NCBI RefSeq assembly: GCF_016859285.1
Contig: NC_053403.1
Location: forward strand, 3,865,948 to 3,929,947
Reading direction: 5' to 3'
Length of the DNA: 64,000 nucleotides
Origin: Xiphias gladius
Taxonomy: Eukaryota; Chordata; Actinopteri; Istiophoriformes; Xiphiidae
Position numbers and translations under genes: made by a program. Shown here piece after piece: positions 22,556 to 35,284 of the stretch; position 1 is the stretch's first letter; every line of letters begins with the position of its first letter. The notes beneath the pieces are model-generated. The model had not been told where the DNA came from, did no database searches, and saw only the letters and a program-made list of their open reading frames with translations.

Positions 22556-22978
22556 ATGAAGCCAGTCCCCCTGCTCCTGCTCCTCTCCTCGGTCCTCCTC
22601 TCATCGCACCTCCGCCCCGCCGCCGGCCGACCGCGCACCCTCCCCGGCCGGCTGGGAGGCAGCGGCCGCCTCCAGACGCAGCAACTGGACGAAGTGCTCC
22701 TCAGGGCGGCCGCCGGGGACAGCACCGCCTCATATCTGCTGGGCGACGGCATCCTGAGGTTTCTCCAGAGGGGGGGGCCGGACCGTCTCCGCCTGCTGCC
22801 GGCGGAGGAGGAGAGCGAGGATGAGGCGGCGCAGCTGCTGAAGCGGAGCGAAGAGCCGCCGCTGTCCATCGACCTGACCTTCCACCTGCTGAGGAATATG
22901 ATCCAGATGGCCAAGATGGAGAGCCAGAGGGAGCAGGCTCAGCTCAACCGCAAAGTGCTCGACGAGGTCGGGAAGTAA
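22556..22978 (+). CDS. uts1: Urotensin I / urocortin precursor (140 aa)
   Basis: The whole precursor is in one exon, whose acceptor TGGTTGCAG ends at 22552; the first ATG follows three bases later. Residues 1-24 form a signal peptide (MKPVPLLLLLSSVLL, then PAAG). A variable, acidic pro-region follows to K96-R97, a dibasic cleavage site. The mature peptide is residues 98-138 (41 aa): it starts SEEPPLSIDLTFHLLRNMIQ and ends LNRKVLDEV, then Gly139-Lys140, the C-terminal amidation signal. Length and the PPLSIDLTFHLLR core are typical of fish urotensin I, the UCN orthologue, which acts on CRF receptors in stress, feeding and osmoregulation. Location between mpv17 and trim54 matches mammalian UCN. 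The gene is also called ucn; CRH itself is excluded by the peptide sequence and neighbours. Confidence 0.95.
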   Translation: MKPVPLLLLLSSVLLSSHLRPAAGRPRTLPGRLGGSGRLQTQQLDEVLLRAAAGDSTASYLLGDGILRFLQRGGPDRLRLLPAEEESEDEAAQLLKRSEEPPLSIDLTFHLLRNMIQMAKMESQREQAQLNRKVLDEVGK

Positions 22979-25900
22979 AGCTCTATTTTTGTCTTTTTCA
23001 AATGTCTCATTAATGCAGCCCAAACGCTGTCTCAGTATTCAAGACCTCTGACTTTAGTTGTTTGTTTGTGCGCCTGCCTTCCTCTATCATTTTACGCACA
23101 TACGGTGCCAAATTACGCACCGCTGCATCCGCGAGTAAAATGTAAACCCTTAGGTATCAGCTAAAGACTTTGTTGGAAAGGACGGAAACGGACTAAGACC
23201 CCCCTCATCCCCCTCGACCTTCCGTTGTTGGACAGAAGGAAACTGTCCGGCGTCACTGGATTTCACACCAAATGTCATTTTCACGTTGGACGGTTGGACG
23301 GATCCTGTTTCTCCTCCAGCAGACTGGGTGACCCTAGTGTTGACGTTGCCTGTAAAGCAGATTTTAATTGGGGGTCGTGATCATTCTGAATAACGACAGG
23401 TACATTATGGATCCTGTAACCACCACATTGCTTAACTGGTGCTGCGCAGCAGCCTTCCGAGGTATTAGAACCAGTTTCCCCACAGTATCCCAAAATGGAC
23501 AGTTTTGCTCGGACACATTTTTACTGATGTGTCGATGACCTTTAATGCATGATTACATGAAGGTAACCAAACACTAAAATGGAAGTTGCTTTGTCACTCT
23601 TTAGTGAACCTACATCAGACTGATCCTATGAATGTACATGAACAAATCTCACAATAATTCAGCACAGAGTCAGACTACAACCCAACCAGGCAGCCTCTGA
23701 TTTAGTTTTGGCAGACTGCTCAAGAGTCTGGTCCAGCGCAAAGGTTCTGCTAAAATCATGTGCGCGCTGAGCTGCAGAAAACTTCTCCGGAAGCCTTTTT
23801 CTCGATGTGTTTCAAGCTTAAAGCTACGTCCCTGCTACTGAGGAGAACTACAAAAAGCCACTTTTGTTAAGAATGACAAAGGCACACGGTCAGTTTAAGT
23901 GGTGACTCCGGCCACCGTTAGCCCAAGATCTGATGCCAGGAGACTCCAGTATTCAACCACCCCCCCCTTTGTCACTCCACTTCAGTTCTCTCTCTTTTAA
24001 ATCCACTCGGTCAAACGTGATAGATGGACTGAATTAGTTTGTAAAAGAGAAGGAAAGACAAAGAACCCTTTTGTTTTCGCTCCTTGGTCATACACCATCA
24101 GCTCTCACCTTCCCCTTGTCCTCTTTCTGTCCTTTGCTTTGAGTGGGAGCACTATCACCTGTACTGTATCAACTGTAGCATGCTAACCTACACAAAAAAA
24201 GCTTTATTTTACTGAAAACATTAACGTCTGACACTGATCACATTGTCTTTGTTTTAGCAAATGGAAAAAAGAAAAAAAAAAAACAGCTTTTTTTTGCCAT
24301 TTATATTTTGTAATAAAAAAGTTTGAAGTAAAAATCGTTGCTTTTGATTATCTTATAACTGTGGATTAATCGATTATAAAGTACAACTTTTGTCACTGGT
24401 GTATGGTCTAAGTGTCTTCCAATGTTTGTTTGTTTTTTTCCCTATTTTTTTAATAAGATCCTGCCCAAAGACAACACTGACACTGAAAATGCTGCGAGCA
24501 GACAATGTGCCTATCGGAGCAATTTCCGTCCCTTTTCCCAAGATTTTGTGCAAATGTAGTTTGTATATTCATGCCCCCCCCCCATCAGCTGCGATTGTTT
24601 AACTTTATCACTGCGATGGGAACGTTTGTGCAGAGCAGATCAGACACGGCGGAAGTCGCCGTTAACGGTGTCTTGTGCGAGTAGTTCAAGAAGATAAGAC
24701 AGAGGGAGAGAAGCAACAAACACAGGAGTCGAAATGGCCTCTGCGCTCTTTGCTTCTGTGACTCAGTCCAAGCTGTGGGTGTGGCGGTGATTCTCATCAC
24801 CCTCGGTTTGTGTCTCTGTGTGTTGGTTCAGTTTCGTCTCCCTCCTTGAACTTTGAGGGCAGAGAGGGTCACAACGCAACGAACATCTACATTTTAAAAC
24901 AAACAAAACCTTAAACCTGCAAAATTTACAGTTTTTCATGAATCAATCAGGATGAAGAGCATAATCTAGAGATTGACCTTCATGTAGTTTTTTTTTTTAG
25001 TTTTTTTAATTGTACACTGGATTTTTAAAACCAGTTTCCCGAAAACCCAGGATGTGAACGACCTTCTCACCCCGGAGAGGGACGTGTTGTCCCTCCGCTC
25101 AAGTAACGGCACCAAAAATAATCATCAGCATTACAAGGTTATTCAGAATTGGATTAAAAATTAAATAATTCTACTGCAATTCATTAAATTTAGTGTATCT
25201 TTGTGCTGTGTTTGTTTATGGACTTTTTAAAATATGCAACCCTGTGGCCTCAGTGTGTGTGGCCCCTTTTTTTTCTGCTTAGTTTTTAATCAGACACCTG
25301 CGACATGTAAATCATCTAAAGGAGCAAAAATCACCAAATTAAATAAATCTCTTCACAGACGATGTGTTAGTGTATTTATAAAACCCACAAACTCCATGAA
25401 GCTAATTAGACAATGAAATACACACGCAAGGGGCTCAGTTTTCATTATTACTACTTTCATCATGGTAAACTTAGCATTTTTCAAAAGTTACAAAGTTTTT
25501 CACAGGAACAAAACATCAATAAGAAAAAAAAGTTTTATTAAAAGGACCAAAAAAACACAGCATTGCATTGGAATTAAAACCGTATCGTGACTACATATGA
25601 CAGAGCCTGTTTTATTATTAAAAGTTTTTATAAAGTATAAGAAGTTATAAAAATGTACACGTCTTTGCCTAGTGGGGAAAGTCTTTCAGAGTCCAAGGGC
25701 CCATTACAAGAGAAGCCAAAACCCAAAAAATCACTTTTCTGACATAAAGCCCCCCGATGAGGGGTAAACAGATCGATAACACATTTCAGAGCAAAGAAAA
25801 AAAAAATAACCAAACAAACAATGCACTGGCTAGCACAGGAGAAACATGATCATTTATCTGTGTGTCAGTGATGATTCATCCGGCCCTCTCATTAGAGCCC

Positions 25901-26541
25901 GGACTGATGCCAGTGTCACAAATAGTCCTGGTGACACAAACACAAACTTCTCTCTGTGAACCGACGCGTCACGTTCAATACGAACGCTCCCTCCTGACTC
26001 TCAACCAGACCCAGCGCCCCAGCATCATGACCGTCATCATCCCTTAACCACACAGTAAAAGGCCGATGTTATTCTGTATTTTTTTTTTTTTAATCAAACA
26101 AATGTAAAACGTACATCTATGTAGCTGCGTCTTTTCCTTAAAAGGCTCTGTGATGTCTTTAAACAGCCGGGCACTGTGGTTTCTAGCAAACGTTATTCAA
26201 ACAGGAGAAAACAGCGCATTTGATATTTGCCGGGGACTATTTTCAGCGGCGGATCAACGCGCATTTACAGCAGCACGGTGTGCGCCGTATCGAGTCAAAA
26301 GTGATCTGCAGTACCTAAACTGATTGTAATGAGGGAATCGATCGTGCGGCTCGCTGATGTTTCCTAATAGTTTTCTGAGACGATAATACTTTTTTGTTAC
26401 TTTTTTGGTTTCGTTGACTACAGAATACTGCCGACTGTTCCCTAGTCTCAGTTCCCAGACCTCGGAAAACATCCACAGGCTTCTTTTTCAACAAGTTCTC
26501 CAAACTGAACAGAGTACGTCGTCTGGCCGGGCCCTCTAGAA

Positions 26542-26570
26542 TGACACACACACACACACACACACACACG
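26542..26570. repeat. (CA)n microsatellite
   Basis: About 14 CA units in the uts1-trim54 interval. Confidence 0.9.
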
Positions 26571-28307
26571 TGTTTTCTGATTTGACGTCTCTATCGGCGG
26601 AGTAATATCATTTTGTCCGATGACAAAATAAACTTGTTTTGTGACGTGACAACAGTTTGTGTGTCTAAGTGTCTTCTAGGGGAAGATCATGGTCTGGGTC
26701 AAAACTTTAGTGCTTTCTTGCTTCTCCACCTGACCGTCGCCTGATGTTCTGTTGCCCCATCCCTCCAACCCTGACCTCCTACCTGCGCGGATTTTAAATC
26801 TCTCTACGACAACAACGCCCCCGTCGTGATTACTGAGGCCGCTAGAGGGGAGGGGCTTTGTCACGTGACCGCAACCGTGTCGCTCAAATGGCCGATGCTG
26901 TCGTTTTTCTTTTTTTTCTGTGAAGCACAGCCTCGGTGTTTTGGAAGGCGCGTTTCAAGGTCGCAAACACACCAACAACCCAAAATCCACCACGCACTCT
27001 CCTGGAGAAAAAACAAAAACAAAACAGCAAGTCGTTTGCAGATAATAAGCTTATCTGCCCACTCTATCATTCTTACATCCTGCTCCCTGGTGTCATCAAT
27101 TTCCTGTATTTATGCTCCTCTGTCTGTTTGTAATGTAGAAGGGACAGTAGACAGTTTGCCCCATACGACGACAAAATCCTCTAACCCCAGTTCCGCCAAC
27201 CTGCCGTGTTAAATAACACCTTTAAAGTTTGTCTAATTCCCAAGAAATCTCTTCTATCTTATGGACTTTAATCCCCACACTGTTTTGTTTTTTTTCCCCC
27301 CATTTACATAACATCTTAAATGAGTTATAAAACTGTACTCTAGACAGAAGCCTTTAGAAAAGCTACGGAAGGGCCTTAAATCCCGAAGATCCTCCCACCA
27401 CGCAGAGTGCAGTGTTAAATCCACTACACATTTCCTGCCAGCTTATCATAGGGAGATATATTTACACACAATGCTCTGGCTTTTTTCGTACTGAACAAAA
27501 GGCAACAATGTGGGAGGCGAAAACGGGGCCAAGTCAGTCTTCCTGCATCTGGGCGGCTGCGGTGGGAAACACCGATGGATAATGTATACGAATGTTTGAT
27601 TTCTGACCATTTAGGGGTTTTCTTTTCAGCTAGTCTTTGTTGTTGTTTCGCGTCCGTCCATGGCTCAGTTCCCTCTTGAGCGCTGTGTGGATTTCTTGCG
27701 GGGGGGGTTATGGTAAACCTCCATTTCCGCCTCTGTTTTACGTTTCCCCAGGACTGCATCAGGGGGCCTCGAGTAAAGAACAAAAGACTAAATATCGTGA
27801 GACCGCTGTCGTCATCCCACGTGTGAAAAACAACCACCAGTGACCGTCCAACTGCTCGGCCCGATGTCCCTTCGCTCCACACGAAAGCGGCGCGGAGGAG
27901 GAGGAGGAGGAGGAGGATGCTGCTGCTGAGTCAGCACGAATACGCTGATGCTGTCCCCTTCCTGAGCGGATGAGGGGAATCCTTCCGTCTCTGCAGATCG
28001 CTTTACGTAAGTGGCCTTGTTGGAGATGATTTCACACATCCCCTCTGTGCGATTCACAGCGAGCTGCTGCTGCTGCTGCTGCTGCTGAGTCCAGACTGTG
28101 CAGATTTCCAGATATTACAATTCATCAGCAGAGCGACAAGAACACGTATAAAACGGGCCCCGATACATGTGCACTACTTCAGGTAGAGGAGCCGTCAGAA
28201 CAGTCCTTTCTCTTTTGGATTTTTAGAAACATGACGTGTGTCTGCGACATGTTCCTTGAAACACTTTAAATCTGTAGCCTTTTATATCATGTGCATGCTT
28301 TCACGTA

Positions 28308-28592
28308 GGGCTGCAACTAGCGATAATTTTCACTGTCGATTATACTGTATGTGACTTATCCATTGACTGCTCTGTCTGTAAAATGTGAAAAAATGGCCGT
28401 CACAGTTTCCCAGAGTCCAAGATGATGTCGGAAGAGATCTCAAATCTTTGGGTTTTGGACTGTTGGTCAGTCCAAAACCCAAAGAGAAGCTGAAACCAGA
28501 GAACATTTAGAACGTTTTTGCTTGAAAAGCGACTAAAATGATCGACAAAACAGCTGGTGATTGTCAGTCGACAGATCGTAGCAGCTCTACTT
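28308..28592 (+). repeat. 'GGGCTGCAAC' element containing a perfect 17-bp palindrome
   Basis: It starts AGGGCTGCAACTAGCGATAA and ends near ATCGTAGCAGCTCTAC, so both inverted ends are present. Inside, TCTTTGGGTTTTGGACT (28445-28461) and its exact reverse complement (28469-28485) flank a 7-nt loop. Confidence 0.65.
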
Positions 28593-28625
28593 CGTAGCTA
28601 TAACGTACCATATACAGTGTTTCTA

Positions 28626-28844
28626 CAGTACTGTGCAAGAGTTCGAGGCACTAAAAGTAAAGTTGGGAGTAAAGTTGATTTCAAAAATAATGAGATGAGT
28701 TTTTCCTCGGCACTTGGCAGGTGGGTTCATGTAGTTGTCCTGCTGCACATTGAATTTGGGACCCGTCAGACGCCGCCTTGATGGTGCTGTTCGATGGATA
28801 ACAATCCAAACGTCTACAGTACCTAAAACCTTTGCACAGTACTG
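28626..28844. mobile_element. MITE with CAGTACTGTGCAA inverted ends
   Basis: Left end CAGTACTGTGCAAGAGTTCG; the right end (TTTGCACAGTACTG) reversed reads CAGTACTGTGCAAAGG. A flanking TA remains on the left only. Length 219 bp, no coding capacity. The end sequence and TA flank suggest a Tc1/mariner-type non-autonomous element. Confidence 0.65.
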
Positions 28845-29120
28845 CAGTGAGGCATTTTTCAAACAAATTCCATGAAAAGACTAAAACCAACAATGGCGTC
28901 TCTCAACACTTTCTGGCTTCCCTGCTCAGTCCGTAGCTCACAGCCCAAAAGCCCATCAGCTCCTGCTGCAGATGTGAATCTCTAAAATATTTAGGTTCAT
29001 TTTTAGAACAGACTCAGTGAGTTTCTAAAACAGCCGGACACTTTGGCAGATACCGCATGTTTGGGGACTATTTTCCGCCCGACAGCATGTATTTATGTTT
29101 CTAAAAAAAAAAAGGAATAT

Positions 29121-29245
29121 ACACTCAGTTGACAGTTTTTTTAGGTACGCCTGACCAAAACCAGTGCAGTCCAAGACAACAGCGCTGCCGATTTCAACTT
29201 TATGGTCATATGGTCTTTATGGTTACTCAAAACAAAACACCAGAA
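29121..29245 (+). repeat. Tc1-like MITE fragment
   Basis: ACACTCAGTTGACAGTTTTT, TTAGGTACGCCTGACC and GTGCAGTCCAAGACAACAGC recall a common teleost element whose end contains 'ACTCAGTTGGCAGTTTATTA'. Only one end is seen. Confidence 0.5.
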
Positions 29246-30142
29246 CTTTGAACTTGCACTAGATTGCACGGTTGTATGAGCTCAGTACAAGGAACCAGGT
29301 GAACCCAAATTTTAAAAAAAATAAATAAAAATTACCAGCCATAGACATTTACTTGAGGAGAAATTCACCTGAGGTGATACACGGTGAAAAGTTTACAAAT
29401 ATTATCATACTTAGAGTAAAGCCGAAAGAAAACTTCAGTGCATTTTATAATTTATTCCAATTCAGACTTTTTTTTGTGTGTGCTGTTATCAGCTGACACA
29501 AAGTGCTGCTTAAAATCAGTTGAGGAAAAGTTGGATTTTAATTTGCTGTAACCGGCGTCTCTGTTTAAGGACGGCGTTCCGGATGGGATGTGAACGGCCT
29601 CCGTGACGACGGCCAACTCCACCTGCTGATGAAGACTGTGAGATGCACTTGAAATCACCAGGAAAAGCGAGTAAGTGGACCTTGAGAATATTAGTTGGGG
29701 TTTTTTAATTTGTGAAAATTGTAGATGTGATTCTCACCAAGTACGGTGCAGATGGCTCTATACTTCAGGGCTAAATCAACAATTTAAATCTTCCCATGTT
29801 GGTCCCTGGAACCAAATATGATAAAATAGGCTCTGTCATCTAATCTGTGCCTGTTTGTTTGTTGGTGACATGAAAAGGTTTAACAGGAGAAAGGGTAACT
29901 GCTATTTCCCTGTGACACCCCAGCTCCTCCGCAGCCGACGACGTGGCGCTGGAAGCTGAATAGCTAATGTGAGGAGTCTGACGCTTTTCTAAACCGAAAT
30001 CAAACACACCGCAAAGCCCCGATCAATTCGTCAACACCGGTCAGCAGGGTGATCCAGAACGGAAACGGACACCGTGTACCCCCCTCCCCTTCTATTAGTC
30101 TCTCAAAGCATCTAAAAATCTTTTACACTCAGATTTTTCATC

Positions 30143-30148
30143 TTTAAT
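30143..30148 (-). terminator. trim54: ATTAAA polyadenylation signal, trim54
   Basis: The variant signal ATTAAA on the minus strand lies 60 nt after the trim54 stop. It would give an unusually short 3' UTR, so another site further downstream remains possible. Confidence 0.35.
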
Positions 30149-30207
30149 AAAAGGTCGGAATCTGCACTTAAGTCATTCAAAACCGAACGGCTACCTCTGT
30201 TTTGGTC

Positions 30208-30284
30208 TTAATATCTGCAGCCAAAGTCAAGATCTGGATCTTCTCCCACTTCTTCAGGATCCTCTTCTTCATCATCTCCCACAG
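30208..30284 (-). CDS. trim54: trim54 coding exon 8 (acidic tail, stop)
   Basis: Acceptor GTTTGTCCTCAG. Encodes [20 protein letters not shown] then GCRY and TAA, after one Ala codon split with exon 7. An acidic C-terminus is usual for MuRFs. Confidence 0.92.
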
Positions 30285-32695
30285 CTGAGGACAAACACAC
30301 AAACTTGTTCAACCATAACTTTAAAAAACCACAGTTTACCTTTAGGGGGGGGGCCTCATTTTTGTCCCCAGATGTGACCTGAGGCCCCACAATGAGATTA
30401 ATACCAGCACGCGTACACACACACTTATTTTAGACAGTGAATGGAGACTGAGGGAAATGATGCCTCCGAGTAGCCGTGAGTTGCTGATTCAGTGTGGACT
30501 TTCTTCAGGAGTTTTTACTCCTGATGTTGTACATTTTTACATGTTTCATGACCTTTCATAAGATCTAGCGATCATGCCTGATGTTTCCTCTCCCCCCGTG
30601 TTTTAATTCTCTATTTTTTTCATACTGTAAATACCACCCATGGAAATCATTAAAATTAGAAAACATGACATAATTCATTCAGAAAGTGTGTGGGGGGGGG
30701 TCGTTATGAATGTATTTTACTCCACTTCATCAGAAGGAGGGAAGCAGGGCTGCAAATAATAATCATCCATAATCAATCAAACAACCCCATCCGTCACCTT
30801 CTTAACTAATCAATGAATCAAACTAGTCAGGAAAAATAATGAGTTCCCGTCACAAGCCACGAAAACACCCGAAGCCATGTCCTCAGGCGTCTCTCCGTTA
30901 TTCTGTCCCCGACGTGGTGTCAGTGTACGTACCAGAGCAGAAGTCGATGTTCCTCAACATGTCGGCGAGGTCGTCGGTATCGACCCCGAAGTGGCTCATG
31001 CTCTCGTAACCCAGCTCCGGACGCTCCAGGTCAGAGGCCCGCGCCATCGCCGCCATTCTGTCAACGCACACAACAGACCCAGGTTGCACAAAAATGACCG
31101 GAGCCTGGAAGCGGTGAGAAGTTGGCATCCTTTTGATCTACTAGCTTTGTTGGTCAGGGACCCAAAACATTGATCTCATACCGGGGGAGGAGATGCTTCG
31201 GTGGATGCCGTGATCTGGAGCTGTTCATTTAATACCCTGGGTTTTTAAAAAGCCAATTCCAAGAGTGACTTTGCCATGAGCCTTGATTTTAAAATGAAAG
31301 GTTTCCGTAATCTAAACGTGTGAGTCAAACCCTTCAATTTCAATACATGCAAATCTGAAATCACGCATTTTACAGCACAAGTTTCAGACTCTCGCATTCA
31401 CCAAACTGGGTTTCGTTCACCTGGTATGTGAAGGATCAGCCGGGGCAACGCAGCTTTTCTGACCTTGACATTAAAAGTGAATTATCACACGTATGTGGTC
31501 AGCCAGTGACGCTTTCTGAAATGGGATACCGATCGATACTCTTCACTGACATTTTGCTCTTTCAAAAACGTCACTCAGAACCAATGCGACACATTAAAAA
31601 GCGTGACGTGTCCTCGACCTGCAACCTGCGTGCCGCCAATAGGTCCGAACGACAAATCTGCAAAATCAGGCAAACCCCCGCTTCACAAGGCGAAACGCAG
31701 AGTTGATGCTGGTTCCAACTGAGAGGCCAATACTGGCTCGATCCATCAGCAAAGCGAACACACACAGACCTCCAGTCATCCCCCCTGCGTGGGCCGGCCG
31801 GTGACGCCAGCGTCCGCAACAGATTTGTTTTCGGGGTTTTTTTTTTCGATCGCTTGGCAACTTGGTGGATCCATCTTGTACATAATGAACACGAAATGAC
31901 TAAATGTCTGACACAGAGCTGCTCACCGCTTTGGACAAGGCAACACAGCGCGACGTAGACCACTACAGTCTACTGTGATACAAAATGGTTGCTACTGATC
32001 CTGTTTGAAAATAAATAGGGATGGGCCATCGTTTTGGTTTGGTCCAGATTGTTGGTTCTCTTTATCTGGCCTCGTCCTTGTCTTAATGTGTTTTCTAATC
32101 ACAGTATTCTGGATCCTGTCACAGGAGCCATTTGTGCCGGATATGACAAACACTTTGATTCAAGTTGATGGTTTTGTCTCTGACAAGCAGTTTATCACAG
32201 TTAATGATGAATTTTTCGGATCAATGTGTGTTAAAGAAGAAGTAATCTGATCATTGTCAAAGTATTTGTTCAGCAGCAAAATGGCCCCCGTGACATTATT
32301 CTCCAGGAGGTTATTAGAGGAGTCATGCTGAAGCAGCAACATGAAAGCAGCGTTCTACTGTCGCACTTGTTTCATGCAGAGTCAAGAGTTTCACCACAAA
32401 AAAAACCCACTCGACTTACTTCTCCAGTATGACTTTGGCGCTCTGCGAATGAGAGAGAGAGAGAGAGAGAGAGGGACTGAATTAATCACAGCGCTTCAGT
32501 TCTGGCTGCCAACATCATCTATCAGAGGGATTTGTCAAGACACGACACCGCGTAAAATAAAAACATGGTTTTAGGAAACGCTGCCGGAATGGCCTCGCGG
32601 TGTTTACTACCTGCTTCCACTGACGCGATCTTCTTTAACACCTGCTCTGGCAGAGCGTGCGGCTGAATATAAAACAGCGACACCTGAGGCCCAGA

Positions 32696-32749
<54 letters not shown>

Positions 32750-35248
32750 CCCTGCAAACACGCTTTCCTCGGTGGCGAGGGAGTGACGCAGGCCTATTGC
32801 ATCAGCAGTAAAGATGCTGAATTAAGTAACAACCTGCTCGTCTCTTCAGCTGCCTGCTTTTTTAATAACTTTTTTTTTTTTCGGGTTTTACTCGACGCTC
32901 AAATTGCGTCATAAAACCTTTTTTTCCACAGAAGGGTCTTGTGAGTAACCAAACCCGTCTTGAAAACAACTCTAATTGAGCCCGTCGGTAGTCCAGGCAG
33001 GCATGGAAGTTGTTTTCCCTGCTCCAAACAGCTGAAAGTTTTTTATCTTTGAACGCAAACGTAAAACCTGCCTTTGTAGCCGAGCTTTTGATCGGTTTGA
33101 TGGCCACCACTTATTTTATTGTATTCATCTTTTAAATTGTTCCAGTGCCTCTTATTGAGTACCTAGTTTTATTTTATTTATTAATTATAACTGAGTTGCT
33201 CCTACCTGTACAAAAAGGTGCTATACAAATAAAGTTTGACTGGTGCTGATAAACATTTGGCGCTCGTTCAGTCTGTGTCCTCCTGCTGCCAGAATTTTTA
33301 CTTTCCAGCCCCCCAGCCTGGAATAGGCAGTTAGTTGTACGTCAATTATTGTTAACGTCATTTTAAAATGTTTCCTTTATTCAGGAACAAAAAAGGGAAA
33401 ACAATCTTCCAGCTCTTCCAAATCTTTGCATTTGAGAAGCTAAAGTTTGGGATTTTTGCTGGATAAATGACTTCATTAAATTTCTGTCAGTCATCTAGTT
33501 GATTAATTGCCTTTTTTTTTTTTTTCCCCACCAAAAGCAATAACTACATATGACATTAGACATCGTGACGATGCCGTAAGTCTGGAAATAAACGATTGCG
33601 ATTGCTATTGCGTTTAACCTCTGAAACCTTTTCACTCACTTGGATGGACGGACAGTCGGATTGTATTAAGGAGCTAGTTTAATAAATTAAAATAGGATCG
33701 AAGATTTAAAGGAAACTTTGCACGAGCTCGCCTACAGCCTGCTAAGCTAGGCTAAGAACTAGTTTTGTTTTTTTCCCTCCAGTATGACGTCAGCCCTGAG
33801 CTGTTTCTCCAAATAGCCGGAGTGAAATCTGAAGCACCAAGTTGTCGCTTGGCGCTCCAGACATGCCGTTGCTGCTCTGAGTGAACGTGACGAGGGGCTT
33901 TTGTAACAGCCCCCTCTCCCAGAGTTTCCCCACATGTATCGACTGTCTAAATGTTGTTTCAAAAGTACCTACTGTGAACGAGAGAGAATAACATTCTGTT
34001 GGGAAGAAATACTGCATCCTTTTATTTTATGTATTTTTCTACATCTACAATCTGAAAAAAGAAAAAAGTACAAGCCTTTAAAAAAAACTTTTGTTGCTGT
34101 CCCGTGAAAACTCTCATGGTTTGTGGGTTCTTCGGTCAGTTTAGGGATTACGTGCTCCTCTGCGAGCTAAGGACCTGTTAACCAAGACCTCGTAAAACCA
34201 TTCCAAAGCCCACTGGATTGTAGGAAACGCGTTGCCATAAAAGGAAGTTCCCGAAGACATCTGGGAGAGCTGGCAGCCGCGGCCCTGCACGGAGACGGCG
34301 AGCTCCCGCCTGATCCCGCGATCCGAGGCGCTCCCTCCCTACCTGTATAAACAAAGGCATGTGCGGCTCCTCCATGGACTGTATGGCCGACTCGACCAGC
34401 GTGACCGCGGCCTCCAGGTGATCGCCGTGCTGGCGAATGAGCGCTCGAACGCGCCTCAGCTTGTCGTCCTGCTGTCTGGAAATCAGACCCACCAGCTCCT
34501 GCTTCCGCTCCTCCAAGATGGCCACCAGACCGTCGAAATGGTTGACCAGCTGCTCTCTCTGTCGCAGGCCGTTCTCCTGGGGCGTACGACATAGGATTAG
34601 TTAAACAATACTAGAGATTCACGGTTCCCCCAATAAGTAGACAGCGATATTATTTAGAGAAATGTAAATATAACTTTGGAATGAAACTCAAGGCTGGTGT
34701 CAGCTTTGTTTTTTTTCCCCCACTATCCACTGAAAAGCAGATGTTTTTTTCCTTTAAGTAGCAGATTTGTAGGTTTAACCAGATTTTATGTCACTCACTC
34801 AAAACTTGTTTGTTCTTGGAACAATGGTGACGGCTCAGGAAAAAAAAAAAAAAAAAAGAAGCTTCCAGTTATAAAAAGAAGAAAATGTTAAATTATGTCC
34901 AAGAGTCCCTGAAAGTAAAACAGAGTAAAAACCTCGACACGAGATCCACTTAGTGGCTCCTTTAGGAGTTTTTGTTTTTGAGTGGGACCATGACTTTGTG
35001 GCAGAAAGCTCTGGAAAAAAAAAAAAAAAAAAAGCTAGTTGGTTCCTCAGTTTCAAAAAGGTTAAAAATGAACTATCATGCTTAAAAAAAAAAAAAGTGT
35101 TTTTTAAAATCTAATTTAAATCAGGTTCAAAATAAACAGGTATAAATGACCAGAGACAGGTCAGTCTGATGATGATGTGGTCCACACATCCTTGTTGTTC
35201 CTGATAGAAAATAGTGTCTCCGTTTTTTTTTATATACATCATTTCTGC

Positions 35249-35284
<36 letters not shown>

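Larger units (their letters stand above)
22979..30142. other. uts1-trim54 intergenic region (convergent 3' ends)
   Basis: No exon is supported. A possible AATAAA for uts1 lies at 24312-24317, about 1.3 kb after the stop. The rest holds poly(A/T) runs, a (CA)n tract (26542), a GGA/CTG triplet-rich patch (27890-28085) and three transposon fossils (28308, 28626 and 29121). The trim54 3' end lies at about 30143. Confidence 0.6.

Noticed and set aside
33715..33740. Alternative trim54 microexon candidate (CTTAG|CAGGCTGTAGGCGAGCTC)
   Set aside because: It resembles QAKEL poorly, lacks a good donor, and the 32420-32442 exon fits length, phase and splice signals far better.
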